A stretch of 64,000 nucleotides of DNA from Sporocytophaga sp. (GTDB lineage: Bacteria; Bacteroidota; Bacteroidia; Cytophagales; Cytophagaceae). The notes beneath the pieces are model-generated. The model was not told the origin of the DNA. It searched no databases and was given only the letters and a program-made list of their open reading frames with translations. Position 1 is the stretch's first letter. Each line of letters starts with the position of its first letter. Position numbers and translations under genes: made by a program. Location: assembly GCA_024707265.1 (NCBI GenBank), contig JANQAB010000003.1, forward strand, positions 124,001 through 188,000, read 5' to 3'. Positions 45,095 through 54,307 of this stretch are shown in pieces.

Positions 45095-45207
45095 GAGACG
45101 CCAGCATGGCGTCTCAACAAAGGGTATTGCATAATAGATTTCTTTCCCTCTCCAAAACATAGGGCTAACACCCTATGCTGGAATAATACCACCCCCTCCG
45201 GGGGCTC
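45095..45207. repeat. Three-hairpin intergenic repeat, copy 3
   Basis: GAGACGCCA-GCA-TGGCGTCTC (perfect 9-bp stem), CATAGGG-CTAACA-CCCTATG, CCCCC-TCC-GGGGG. Sixty bases separate it from copy 2. The remainder of the gap (44781-44923 and 45208-45307) shows no gene; an open frame across the repeats is spurious. Confidence 0.75.
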
Positions 45208-45307
45208 TGTAGGTTTAAAATTTTTACTTTGATATAAAACACTCACTAAAGTCTTTCTTCTAAATAAGAAGGACTTCATAAAGTATTGTAAACCTCATTG
45301 TTGCCTA

Positions 45308-45342
45308 CTTTAAGCTTTCAGCTTTTAACTTACAACTTATCT
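45308..45342 (-). repeat. Heptanucleotide tandem repeat at the 3' end of sulfatase D
   Basis: Five 7-mers on the plus strand (CTTTAAG, CTTTCAG, CTTTTAA, CTTACAA, CTTATCT); the last includes the stop codon of sulfatase D. Confidence 0.6.
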
Positions 45343-46767
45343 AGGTCTCGGTGTTACAGGAAGAGGCAGGTAATCTTCATTAAGGATCATCCATTCCTGA
45401 AGTTTAGCTTTAAGTTTTTCTTCTATTTCTTTATACTCAGGTTTTCCTGAAAGATTGTTGAATTCATTGGGATCAGACTGTTCATCAAAAAGCTCAAACA
45501 TTGACCTTCTTTCAGAGAATAAAAGCTTATCCCATTTTTCTTCAAGCTTTCCTTCATTATGAAGTTGCTGTAGTTCAAGCCAGAAAGGTTGTCCGGAGAA
45601 ATCAACAGGATAATAAGGCAATTGCCATAGTGCATTATAGATTAACTTATATCTGTCTGAAACAACTGTTCTGCCGAGATCGAAGTGAGCAGTATTTGTA
45701 GGAAGACCTGAACCATGTGCACCTCTTACAGCATAGATGTATTCATGCGCCTGGAAGGGCTTACCCTGAAATGAAGGAACAATACTCACTCCGGTAAATT
45801 CTTTTGGTGCTACAATACCTGCGACTTGTAATAATGTCGGAGCAATATCTTCTCCTGATACTAAAATATTGCTTACCTGCCCTGGTTTGATAAGGTCAGG
45901 ATGTCGCATGATTAACGGAACATTCAATCCTGTCCTGTACAATGTTCCTTTACCTCTGACAAGTGCACCACCATTATCTCCCATGAAGACAATCAATGTA
46001 TTTTTATCCATTCCCCTTCTCTTCAGTTCTTCAAACACTTTTCCTACTTCATGATCAAGACGCTGAATTTCTCCAAGATATCCTGCGAAATCTTTTCTTA
46101 ATAACTTCGTATCAGGCCAACCTTCCGGAATTTTGATAGTATCAGGATCGGGTTCAAATTCTTTAGCATTAAAGATTCGGTGAGGATCTGAATAACCTAA
46201 CTGAAGAAAGAATGGTTTTCCTTTGGGAACTGTATTCAGGAAGTCATTATACTGATAATAAATACTATCCAAGTTTCCGGTAGTCTTTAAATAATCTACA
46301 CGATTCTTAAAGGTCTCCAGGTTATATTTATCAAACACTTCTTCCGATACTGCTGTTGTTCTCGCACCATTTAAGTGAAAGTTTCTTCCGCATACACCCG
46401 TGTAATAACCTCCCTTTCTTAGTAATTCAGGATAAGAAAATACATCTGCTGATAAAGGCGCTGTAAAGCGAGTCATGCGAATATCAAGTGTAGACCTTCC
46501 GGTCATGATAGCAGCTCTTGAAAGCACGCATTGAGGTGCTGTGGTATGAGCCCTGTTATAAACTATGCCTTCTTTGGCAAGTTTATCAAGGTTCGGAGTT
46601 TTTACAGGATAACCATAGCATCCCAGAAAAGGTACGCTATGGTCATCTGATAAAATGAATAATATATTAGGTTGGTTTTGTTTTTCCTTTTTTACAGTCC
46701 CAGCCAACAGGGCACTTGAGAATAAACTTACAATTGTAAAAATTACGCCTGCACTAACTCTTGTCAT
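45337..46767 (-). CDS. Sulfatase D with a non-canonical maturation motif
   Basis: A 476-residue exported sulfatase-fold protein: signal peptide (about 1-24), FILSDDHSVPFLGCYG, VCGRNFHLNG, FMGDNGGALVRGKGTLY. The maturation motif reads CVLSR, that is C-x-L-x-R instead of C-x-P/A-x-R; the Leu codon is CTT, one base from a Pro codon. Whether FGE can process it is uncertain, so activity is uncertain. The gene starts 13 bases after the FGE gene stop, on the same strand, so the two are probably co-transcribed. Confidence 0.88.
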   Translation of the reverse strand: MTRVSAGVIFTIVSLFSSALLAGTVKKEKQNQPNILFILSDDHSVPFLGCYGYPVKTPNLDKLAKEGIVYNRAHTTAPQCVLSRAAIMTGRSTLDIRMTRFTAPLSADVFSYPELLRKGGYYTGVCGRNFHLNGARTTAVSEEVFDKYNLETFKNRVDYLKTTGNLDSIYYQYNDFLNTVPKGKPFFLQLGYSDPHRIFNAKEFEPDPDTIKIPEGWPDTKLLRKDFAGYLGEIQRLDHEVGKVFEELKRRGMDKNTLIVFMGDNGGALVRGKGTLYRTGLNVPLIMRHPDLIKPGQVSNILVSGEDIAPTLLQVAGIVAPKEFTGVSIVPSFQGKPFQAHEYIYAVRGAHGSGLPTNTAHFDLGRTVVSDRYKLIYNALWQLPYYPVDFSGQPFWLELQQLHNEGKLEEKWDKLLFSERRSMFELFDEQSDPNEFNNLSGKPEYKEIEEKLKAKLQEWMILNEDYLPLPVTPRPR

Positions 46768-46780
46768 ATTAAGATTAAGA

Positions 46781-47818
46781 TTAATTTTTATCTTCTGCTG
46801 TCTTATCTTTCACACATCTGAAGCCAAGATTATTAGAAGCGCTGGTTACCTCTCCTTTGCCTCTGCTTCCGCTTTTATATCTGATGCAATACTGATCACT
46901 ACAAAGGAATGAACCACCTTTTTGAACACGTTTAACTGCTGATGGTTCATCCGGATCAAAGCTATCTTCAGGACCTTGTGGATTTACTTTAGGACTTTTT
47001 GAAAAATAATCTGGGCGGTAGTAATCGCTGCACCATTCCCATACATTTCCTTCCATGTCATACAAACCATAAGGATTGGAGGGGAAGGTCTTCACAGGTG
47101 CCACACCCGCATAGCCATCTTCAATAGTATTGTTATCAGGAAAGCTTCCCTGATAAATATTAGCTCTCCATTTACCATTGGGTTTTAATTCATTACCCCA
47201 GTAGAATTTATTATTGCCTTGTCCACCCTGAGCAGCAAACTCCCATTCTGCTTCTGTAGGTAGCCTTTTTCCTGCCCACTTGGCATATGCCACAGCATCT
47301 TCATAACAAACATGAACAACAGGCTCATTTTCTTTTCCTTCAATCGAAGAAGACGGACCGAAAGGATGATTCCATGTTGCACCATGAACATACGTCCACC
47401 ACTGCAATGCATCATTCAGATGTACTTGTCCGTTAGGAGGTGTAAATACTGCTGATCCTGGTACTAACTGATCTGAAGGAACGCCTGGATAGTCTTTAGG
47501 ATCCAATGGTTGTTCTGCAACTGTTACATAGTGAGTTGCTTCGACAAACCTGGCGAACTCGGCATTGGTAACTTCATGTTCGTCCATATAAAATCCATTT
47601 ACCGTTACCTCATGCAAAGGATGAGCATCAGGAAAATCAGGATTGTCAGACCCCATAAGAAATTTGCCCCCAGGTATCCAAACCATTTTTGATTCAGCTT
47701 TTACCTGAGAGGATTTTTGCTGTTCATTCAGAACATCTTTCTTTTGTGTATTGCTATTCTGGCAAGCAGAAAGGTGGAGCAGGAATAATAAGGTAAGTAT
47801 GGTTCTATTTATATTCAT
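46781..47818 (-). CDS. Exported formylglycine-generating enzyme (sulfatase-modifying factor)
   Basis: This enzyme oxidises the Cys of C-x-P-x-R in sulfatases to formylglycine using oxygen and copper. The FGE domain spans about residues 45-345: MVWIPGGKFLMGSD, DEHEVTNAEFARFV, RLPTEAEWEFAAQGG, NVWEWCSDYY. The catalytic pair is intact in GGSFLCSDQYCIRYK (Cys-x4-Cys), unlike GldJ/GldK gliding lipoproteins that share the fold. ATG 47818 gives a lipoprotein signal (LLFLLHLSACQN), so it is exported and lipid-anchored. The frame is open to 47887. It precedes sulfatase D by 13 bases. Confidence 0.9.
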   Translation of the reverse strand: MNINRTILTLLFLLHLSACQNSNTQKKDVLNEQQKSSQVKAESKMVWIPGGKFLMGSDNPDFPDAHPLHEVTVNGFYMDEHEVTNAEFARFVEATHYVTVAEQPLDPKDYPGVPSDQLVPGSAVFTPPNGQVHLNDALQWWTYVHGATWNHPFGPSSSIEGKENEPVVHVCYEDAVAYAKWAGKRLPTEAEWEFAAQGGQGNNKFYWGNELKPNGKWRANIYQGSFPDNNTIEDGYAGVAPVKTFPSNPYGLYDMEGNVWEWCSDYYRPDYFSKSPKVNPQGPEDSFDPDEPSAVKRVQKGGSFLCSDQYCIRYKSGSRGKGEVTSASNNLGFRCVKDKTAEDKN

Positions 47819-48042
47819 TATAATAAAATTTGGTGATTCATAAATGGAATGCTGGCGTTTAGGAAAGTAGCCCCAAAAACACAACATATTAAACTACAGA
47901 CAAATATGCATCACAACACATTTACCCTACTAATTCTATAGACAAAGTAAAATAGTAGTTTTTAGGTTTCCAAGTAAAAAACGAAATTGTTTTTTACAGT
48001 ACATCTAAACAGATAATCAATAGGTGGATATATCAGGAATAT

Positions 48043-49602
48043 CTATTCCTCTGTTTTAACTCTGCCCTTTTTACCACTATAGTCTGGTTTGGAAACATCA
48101 AGAGCCTGAACTTCAGGATAAGCTTTATAAAACTCCTCCTGCATCTTTTCTTTAGATGATCTGTTCAGATAGACATTCACCAAAGGGTCATTGGTTCTTT
48201 TCATCCAGGCTTCCAAATCTTTTCTAAAGATTTCAAGGTCTTTCTGAAGTTTAGGATCATTAACAAGATTCTTCAGACAGTCAGGATCCTTTTCAAGATC
48301 ATATAACTCTTCCGGAACACGGATACGGTAGGTATGAACTCTTTCGGCAGCTGCAGCATTGCTTCCAGCTGCCGCCTCCAATGCTTTCATTGTCAGCCCT
48401 TCATTGTTATTAGCATATACACGCTCACCATCAGACCAGGCATTAAATATATAACTGTACTTCTTTGTCTGAATGCTTCTCATAGGAGTCGGACCTCCAC
48501 CATTCTTATAATCAATCTGTGTATAAACTTTATCTCTACCCTGCTGACTTTCTCCTTTCAGCAAAGGGACAAGAGATCTTCCATCAACCTTTTGTGGAGC
48601 GCTAATATTCACAGCATCAAGAATTGTAGGAAGATAATCTATGGTTGAAATAAAATCTTTGCTATTGATGCTACCTTTTTTAGTGACTCCTGGCCAGGAT
48701 ATAATAAACGGCGTTCTATTGCTTGCATGATAAGTATTGGCTTTAGCAAAAGGTATAGCAATACCATTGTCAGAGATTAACAGAACCAAAGTACTTTCAG
48801 CTAAACCAGACTCATCAAGTGCCTGAATGATTCTACCAAAAGTATCATCCAGCCTTTTTACTGAATTAAAATAATAGCTTAACTCTGTTCGTACCTGCGG
48901 AAGGTCTGTGACAAAACCGGGAACCTGAATTTCATCAGGAGCATATATTCTGGATGGTTTCTCTGCCCCATTCTTTAATGGTTCACCGGGGATATGATAA
49001 GGCCTGTGCGGATCATGAGAGTTCACCATTAGATAAAAAGGCTTATCACTATCTTTACTTAATGATAAAAATTCCTTGATCCTATCATAATACAACTGTG
49101 GACTACGACCATCACCCAATTCATGCTGATCTTTCTCATAATCCCATTTAAAATCTCGTTTAGGAGTAGAGTGACCTAGCTTACCTAATATACCAAGGTA
49201 AAAACCATTATCCCTTAAAAGCTCCATCAATAAAGGGATAGAAGTACCGTCTTTCATCTTCACAAAACCATTGACTCCGCTATTATGGCTATAAAGTCCG
49301 GTAGCGAGTACTCCACGACTGGGAACACAAATGGCAGCATTTACAAAGGCCTGATTAAACCGAAGCGCTCTTTGTGCAAATTGATCTATATTAGGAGAAA
49401 TATCTTTTACAGTTGAACCGTAACACCCCAGGGAATTTCTATCCAAGTCATCTGCGGTAATCAATAAGACATTCAGCTTTGCTTTCTTCTCTGAAGATTC
49501 ATAAACAATTGAATCTGCTTCTGTGCTATTTGATCCGGGAACTGCTGATGCCAGCAGAACCCGAAACATAACGATATTAAATACTATTACTCTTTTAAAC
49601 AT
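48043..49602 (-). CDS. Sulfatase E (S1 family)
   Basis: A 519-residue exported sulfatase. The signal segment ends near LASAVPGSNS. Metal ligands lie in LITADDLDRNSLGCYG, and the formylglycine site is CVPSR in NAAICVPSRGVLATGLY. LGKLGHSTPKRDF and LISDNGIAIPFAKAN follow. The C-terminal region is Lys/Glu-rich. It starts 20 bases after the lectin-like gene, so it belongs to the long upstream operon. A 224-bp gap separates its stop from the FGE start. Confidence 0.92.
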   Translation of the reverse strand: MFKRVIVFNIVMFRVLLASAVPGSNSTEADSIVYESSEKKAKLNVLLITADDLDRNSLGCYGSTVKDISPNIDQFAQRALRFNQAFVNAAICVPSRGVLATGLYSHNSGVNGFVKMKDGTSIPLLMELLRDNGFYLGILGKLGHSTPKRDFKWDYEKDQHELGDGRSPQLYYDRIKEFLSLSKDSDKPFYLMVNSHDPHRPYHIPGEPLKNGAEKPSRIYAPDEIQVPGFVTDLPQVRTELSYYFNSVKRLDDTFGRIIQALDESGLAESTLVLLISDNGIAIPFAKANTYHASNRTPFIISWPGVTKKGSINSKDFISTIDYLPTILDAVNISAPQKVDGRSLVPLLKGESQQGRDKVYTQIDYKNGGGPTPMRSIQTKKYSYIFNAWSDGERVYANNNEGLTMKALEAAAGSNAAAAERVHTYRIRVPEELYDLEKDPDCLKNLVNDPKLQKDLEIFRKDLEAWMKRTNDPLVNVYLNRSSKEKMQEEFYKAYPEVQALDVSKPDYSGKKGRVKTEE

Positions 49603-49622
49603 CTTTACTCTACTTTACTTCT

Positions 49623-50415
49623 TTACTGGGTAATGGTCAGATTAGCGAATTCCCCTCCTGAGCCTTCGCCTGTCCATAAACCTATCGTTCCCGTTTTTCT
49701 GTCATTCAATTTATTTACTACTAAAGAAGGCTTAGCCGAATTATTTACAAACACCTTTACTTCTTTCTCTCCCACTTCTATTTTTGCATGAAACCAGTCA
49801 TTAGGATCAGGTTCTGGTGTTACAGCTTTTTCATACTCTCCATTCTTTTTCATCTCTAAGTTTTTTCCAGGGAAAATCAGGATGATTGATATACTGAACT
49901 GCATGAGTATGTCTAATGGAATCAGTGGCTTTAAAATTGAAAGGTCTGAAATAAATACCATCAAATGTCTTGTTATCAACTCCATGGAATGCAACCCCGA
50001 TAAAGCTCTTCTGAAAAACATCTTTGCCTTTAAGATCCAGCTCTATTGTTCCTTTGGAAAACTTAACATCTTTTATCCAGACTATTCCTTCTCCCTCCTT
50101 TTCACTGATCTTTACTGCGCTGTATTTCTTATCAGGAGAAGTGGTTACTTCTCTATTTACGGCTATCAGCTCTTTTTTCGCAAGAAGCTTACCCAAATCA
50201 TACTGTGATGTCTGTGATGTCTTTGTTTTCTGAGTCAATAATGCTGCTCTTCCATTACTGACATCACATGCATTTTTTCCTTCTGCTTTTTTAGTTACTG
50301 TCCTTGATCCTCCTTCTGCTACTTTAGGATCCTGAACACTCTTAAATGCAGCTATTATTGCAATCAGACTAAACCCTATAATACCTAAAATGGTGGTGGT
50401 CCTCTTGTTTTTCAT
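49623..50415 (-). CDS. Exported lectin-like (LamG/DUF1080-type) protein, +1 frameshift at T6
   Basis: The N-terminal membrane/signal segment (GIIGFSLIAIIAAF) precedes a concanavalin-like beta-sandwich: GIVWIKDVKFSKGTIELDLKG, SFIGVAFHGVDNKTFDGIYFR, then WFHAKIEVGEKEVKVFVN and GTIGLWTGEGSGGEFANLTI. The two frames (49831-50415 and 49623-50021) join if one base is removed from the six-base run at 49861-49866, giving DFPWKNLEMKKNGEYEKA. This fold is used by laminin-G-like binding modules and by DUF1080 proteins. No catalytic acid pair can be assigned, so it may bind or present the sulfated substrate. It is flanked at 6 and 20 bases by sulfatases F and E. Confidence 0.75.
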
Positions 50416-50421
50416 ATATCT

Positions 50422-51849
50422 CTATTCTTTTATAATTGCTTCAGATTTATTCACTGCATAATTCTTCCTCAATTTAGCTGAAAGGTCTTTTATTGTTTCA
50501 GCATATTTAGCATCATTGGCAAGATTGGTAAATTCATCTTTGTCATTCTGATGATCATACAACTCAACTCCTGCTTTACCTTCATCCCACTCTGTATATC
50601 TCCATTTTTCCGTACGGATACTTCTTCCCATAATATCTTTTCTTTTTACCTGAGTATAGGCTGGTTTGTCCCAGGTTGCAGAAGGATTCTTCAACAAAGC
50701 TGTAAGGCTCTTTCCTTGTATATGTTTAGGAGCAGGTAACCCGCATAATTCAGCAAGTGTAGGATAGATATCAAGAAGCTCTACAGTTCTGGATGAGGCT
50801 TTACCGCCCTGACCTGGAATAGATATGATCAATGGCACTCTTGCAGAGTTTTCGAATAAACTTTGCTTCATCCATTGTCCATGCTGACCAAGGTTATACC
50901 CATGGTCACTCCAGAACACAATGATGGTATTGTCTGAAAGTTTTAAACGATCCAAAGCATCCAGAAGTCTGCCTACCTGAGCATCCATGAAAGATACAGT
51001 TGCATAATAAGCTCTCTGAGCTTCTCTCCTTTTCTGCTCATCAAGGCCCCAGTGAGGAGGAGTTGTAAATAAAGCAGCTTCAGGAACATCTGTTAAATCG
51101 TTTTCTTTTTCTTTAGCTAAAGGCACTTTGTTTTCATCATATAAATCAAAGTACTTTTGAGGGGCAACATAAGGAGAATGAGGTCTGAAAAATCCTACAG
51201 CAAGAAAGAATGGTTCATTTTTCTTTTCTTCCAAAATTTTAATAGCCTCATTAACAATTAAACCATCCGTTTGCTCTTCATCAGTCCCCTCTGTTGCTCT
51301 ATAGGCCAGAGCACTTCCCAGATGTCTTTCAGGTGTAAGATTTTTTATCAGAGCTTCTTCTGCTTTATCTCTTCCTTTAGGATTAATTCTTACATTCCAG
51401 GAAATAGAATCATCAAGACCATTGGTACCAATCTGACTTGGTACTCCATAATGGAAGATTTTTCCTACACGCGCACTGTAGTAATCATTGTTCTTGAATA
51501 ACTGAGGCAGCGTTACTACATCAGGAAGATTTTTTCTGAAATGTGTTTGTAATTCATAGACACCATTAACATCAGGTCTTGTACCAGTAAGCAAAGAAGT
51601 TCTGCTTGGACTACACAAAGGAAACTGATTATAGGCTTTATCAAATCGAACTCCCCTGGCAGCAAGTCTGTCAATATTTGGAGACTTTACAAAAGTATTT
51701 CCAAAGCATCCTAAATCGTTGTTTAAATCATCTGCTGCGATGAACAGCACATTATACTTTTTCCCTGGTTTAGGTTTATCTGAAACAGAAGCAATAGCAG
51801 CTCCAAATATGAAAACAGATAAAACTGAAAAGATAATTTTATTTTTCAT
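50422..51849 (-). CDS. Sulfatase F (iduronate-2-sulfatase-like)
   Basis: A 475-residue exported sulfatase. The signal peptide ends AIASVSD; metal ligands lie in FIAADDLNNDLGCFG. The formylglycine site is CSPSR in QFPLCSPSRTSLLTGTRPDVNGVY. AVGFFRPHSPYVAPQKYFDLYD and FWSDHGYNLGQHGQWMKQSLFE place it with sulfatase C in the iduronate-2-sulfatase-like group. It starts 64 bases after sulfatase G and ends 6 bases before the lectin-like gene. Confidence 0.92.
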   Translation of the reverse strand: MKNKIIFSVLSVFIFGAAIASVSDKPKPGKKYNVLFIAADDLNNDLGCFGNTFVKSPNIDRLAARGVRFDKAYNQFPLCSPSRTSLLTGTRPDVNGVYELQTHFRKNLPDVVTLPQLFKNNDYYSARVGKIFHYGVPSQIGTNGLDDSISWNVRINPKGRDKAEEALIKNLTPERHLGSALAYRATEGTDEEQTDGLIVNEAIKILEEKKNEPFFLAVGFFRPHSPYVAPQKYFDLYDENKVPLAKEKENDLTDVPEAALFTTPPHWGLDEQKRREAQRAYYATVSFMDAQVGRLLDALDRLKLSDNTIIVFWSDHGYNLGQHGQWMKQSLFENSARVPLIISIPGQGGKASSRTVELLDIYPTLAELCGLPAPKHIQGKSLTALLKNPSATWDKPAYTQVKRKDIMGRSIRTEKWRYTEWDEGKAGVELYDHQNDKDEFTNLANDAKYAETIKDLSAKLRKNYAVNKSEAIIKE

Positions 51850-51913
51850 TGAATTATAAAATTGTAGCGTTATAATCTTGATTGAATTATAAATAGTGAG
51901 TTAATACTTGACC

Positions 51914-54281
51914 TTACTTCTCTTCAGAAATCGTTATCTTATCCTTTTTGGCAAATTCAATGACAACTTTTTTCAACTTACCATTGAATTCAAAAGGCAC
52001 CTGATATCTGTCTGAAACGGGAGCTATGAGATCTCTTCCCACATCCGTTCCATCTACTTTGTTTCCTGCATATACAGTTGCTTCCTTCTTTGTAAAGCTT
52101 CTTTCGGCAATTTTTTCGTTATTGATGTAAAGCGCTTCAGTCCCTGCAATTTCATCTCCACCATTAAAATTGTAGTCAAATCGGAATACTGACTTACCTT
52201 TAGGAAGAGGTTTATCTAATACTAGGTGAGCTATCTGATTGTTGGACTTATGAGCAAACTGTAACTTACCTTCTTTTATAAAAAGGCTTATTCCAACATT
52301 CTCACCACCAAGAGCAAACAAAACTCCTTCTTCTTTACCGGTTACCAATTCAACTTCTGCTTTCACACTAAATGATTTACCTTCATATAAAGGATTGCTC
52401 ACTCCGACAAGGTGATCAACTCCGGGATACAATGTAATGACAGATGATTTCCCATATATACTCCTGCCTTCAGGCATATTATGAGCAGTAAAGTCTTTCA
52501 ATGGAAAAACATTGTACTTCTTCGCTTCTTCATCAAACAGAGCCTGTAATTCCTTAAGCTTTTCCGGATATTTTGAAGCGAGATTGATTCTCTCATTAAA
52601 GTCTTCATTCAGATTATACAGCTCCCATACATCCTTGCTGAAATCTATTTTCTTTCCTGACGGATCTGCTTTTTCACCAATGTTAATAGTCTCCCCTATC
52701 TCATGATGTGCACCAGCCTTCCAGCCATCTTTGTATATGGCTCTGGATCCGGCAATCTCATAATACTGCACTGTGTGACGTGATGGAGCTTTTGCATTTT
52801 CTACAGAATATGCAAGGCTTATCCCCTCTACAGCTTTCTGCTTGTATCCGTTGATGACCTCTGGTACTTCTGCTTTCGCGAGCTCTAAGGTCGTTGGCAA
52901 CACATCAATCACATGTCCATACTGATGCCTGATGCCACCTTTTTCTTTAATAACTTTCGGATAGGAAATAATAAGAGGATTACGTGTACCTCCTTCTGTA
53001 TTCGCGTCTGCTTTCCAATATCTGAATGGAGTATTGGTTGCCATTGCCCAACCAATAGGATAGTCGGTACTTGATTCATCTGTACCTATGATGTCTCGGG
53101 CATTCAATATCGCATCAATACGCTCTTCACCTTTCAACTTGTTTATCTGAGGATTAACAGTACCATATTGACTTCCGCCTTTGCTGGCTCCATTATCACC
53201 CAGAACAATAGCTATCAGCGTATTATCTAATTGATCTATCTGCTCTAAATAATTGATGATTCTGCCTATCTCATAATCAGTATAGGAATAAAAAGCAGCA
53301 TATACTTCCATGAAATGAGCATAAGCTTTCTTCTCTTTTTTCTGACAAGTCTTTCCACGCTTTTACATTTGGATTACGTTCAGGAAGGACAGTATTAGCA
53401 GGAATAATACCCAGCTTCTTTTGTCTTTCAAATACAACTTTTCTGTATTCATCCCAGCCAAGATCAAACTTGCCTTTATATTTATCTATCCATTCCTTTG
53501 CTACCTGATGAGGGGAATGAGTAGCGCCAGTGGCAAGGTACAGAAAGAAAGGTTTTTCAGGATTTGAAGACTTCTGATTTGCAATGTATTTAATTGCTTT
53601 ATCCGCTAATAACTCATTCAGGTGTTTTGTATTCGGCTCAATGCTTAACTTAGTCTGATCTTCCCATAACTCAGGATGCCACTGATCAGTAGCTCCCGGA
53701 TGAAAACCATAAAAGTGATCAAAGCCTCTTCCCGTCGGCCATCTGTTAAATGGTCCTGCCTGAGAATTTTCCACAACAGGGGTTAAATGCCATTTGCCTA
53801 AAGCAAAAGTATTATAACCATTCTCTCTGAAAATCTCAGCTACTGTAGCTTTTTCAAAAGGAATACGCGTATCATATCCAGGGAAGTCAACAGCTGCAGG
53901 TGTTAACAAACCAATATGCACCGAATGGTGGTTTCTGCCTGTTAACAATGCAGCTCTTGTTGGAGAACATATTGCTGTAGTGTGAAAATTGGTAAATTTC
54001 AAACCGTTGTTTGCAATCTTTTCAAAATTTGGTGTCTCCACCAAACCTCCGAAAGGAGTCGTGGCTCCGAAGCCAGCATCATCAATTAAAATCCATACAA
54101 TGTTAGGAGCATCTGGTGAAGCTTTTTTATTGAATTGAATTTTGTACGGTACAGACTCTGATAAAGTCTTGCCAATCTCTCCTTCAAACTTTTGCTCCGG
54201 ACTGTATTGACCAAAGGAAGGAAGAGATAAAAAAAGAGATGCGACAAATGCAGCTCCTTTAGATTTAAGGTGGTTACTCAT
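51914..54281 (-). CDS. Sulfatase G (arylsulfatase-like), +1 frameshift at T6
   Basis: A large arylsulfatase-type enzyme of about 780 residues with signal peptide (LFLSLPSFGQ). WILIDDAGFGATTPFGG gives metal ligands and CSPTR in TTAICSPTRAALLTGRNHHSVH gives the formylglycine site. HLTPVVENSQAGPFNRWPTGRGFDHFYGF and GDNGASKGG follow, then a C-terminal beta-sandwich-like domain of about 130 residues. Frames 53277-54281 and 51914-53311 join if one base is removed from the six-base run at 53336-53341, giving DLSEKEKKAYAHFMEVYAAF. It is a paralogue of sulfatase H, which lies three genes upstream. Confidence 0.87.
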
Positions 54282-54307
54282 TTTATTAAAAGATTATGTT
54301 AATGCAA

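Noticed and set aside
45070..45279. 69-residue open frame on the minus strand
   Set aside because: It runs through the three-hairpin repeat copy 3 and has no ribosome-binding context or recognisable protein features.
46781..47818. GldJ/GldK-type gliding lipoprotein
   Set aside because: Those share the fold but lack the FGE catalytic cysteines; this protein has both, and its neighbours are sulfatases.
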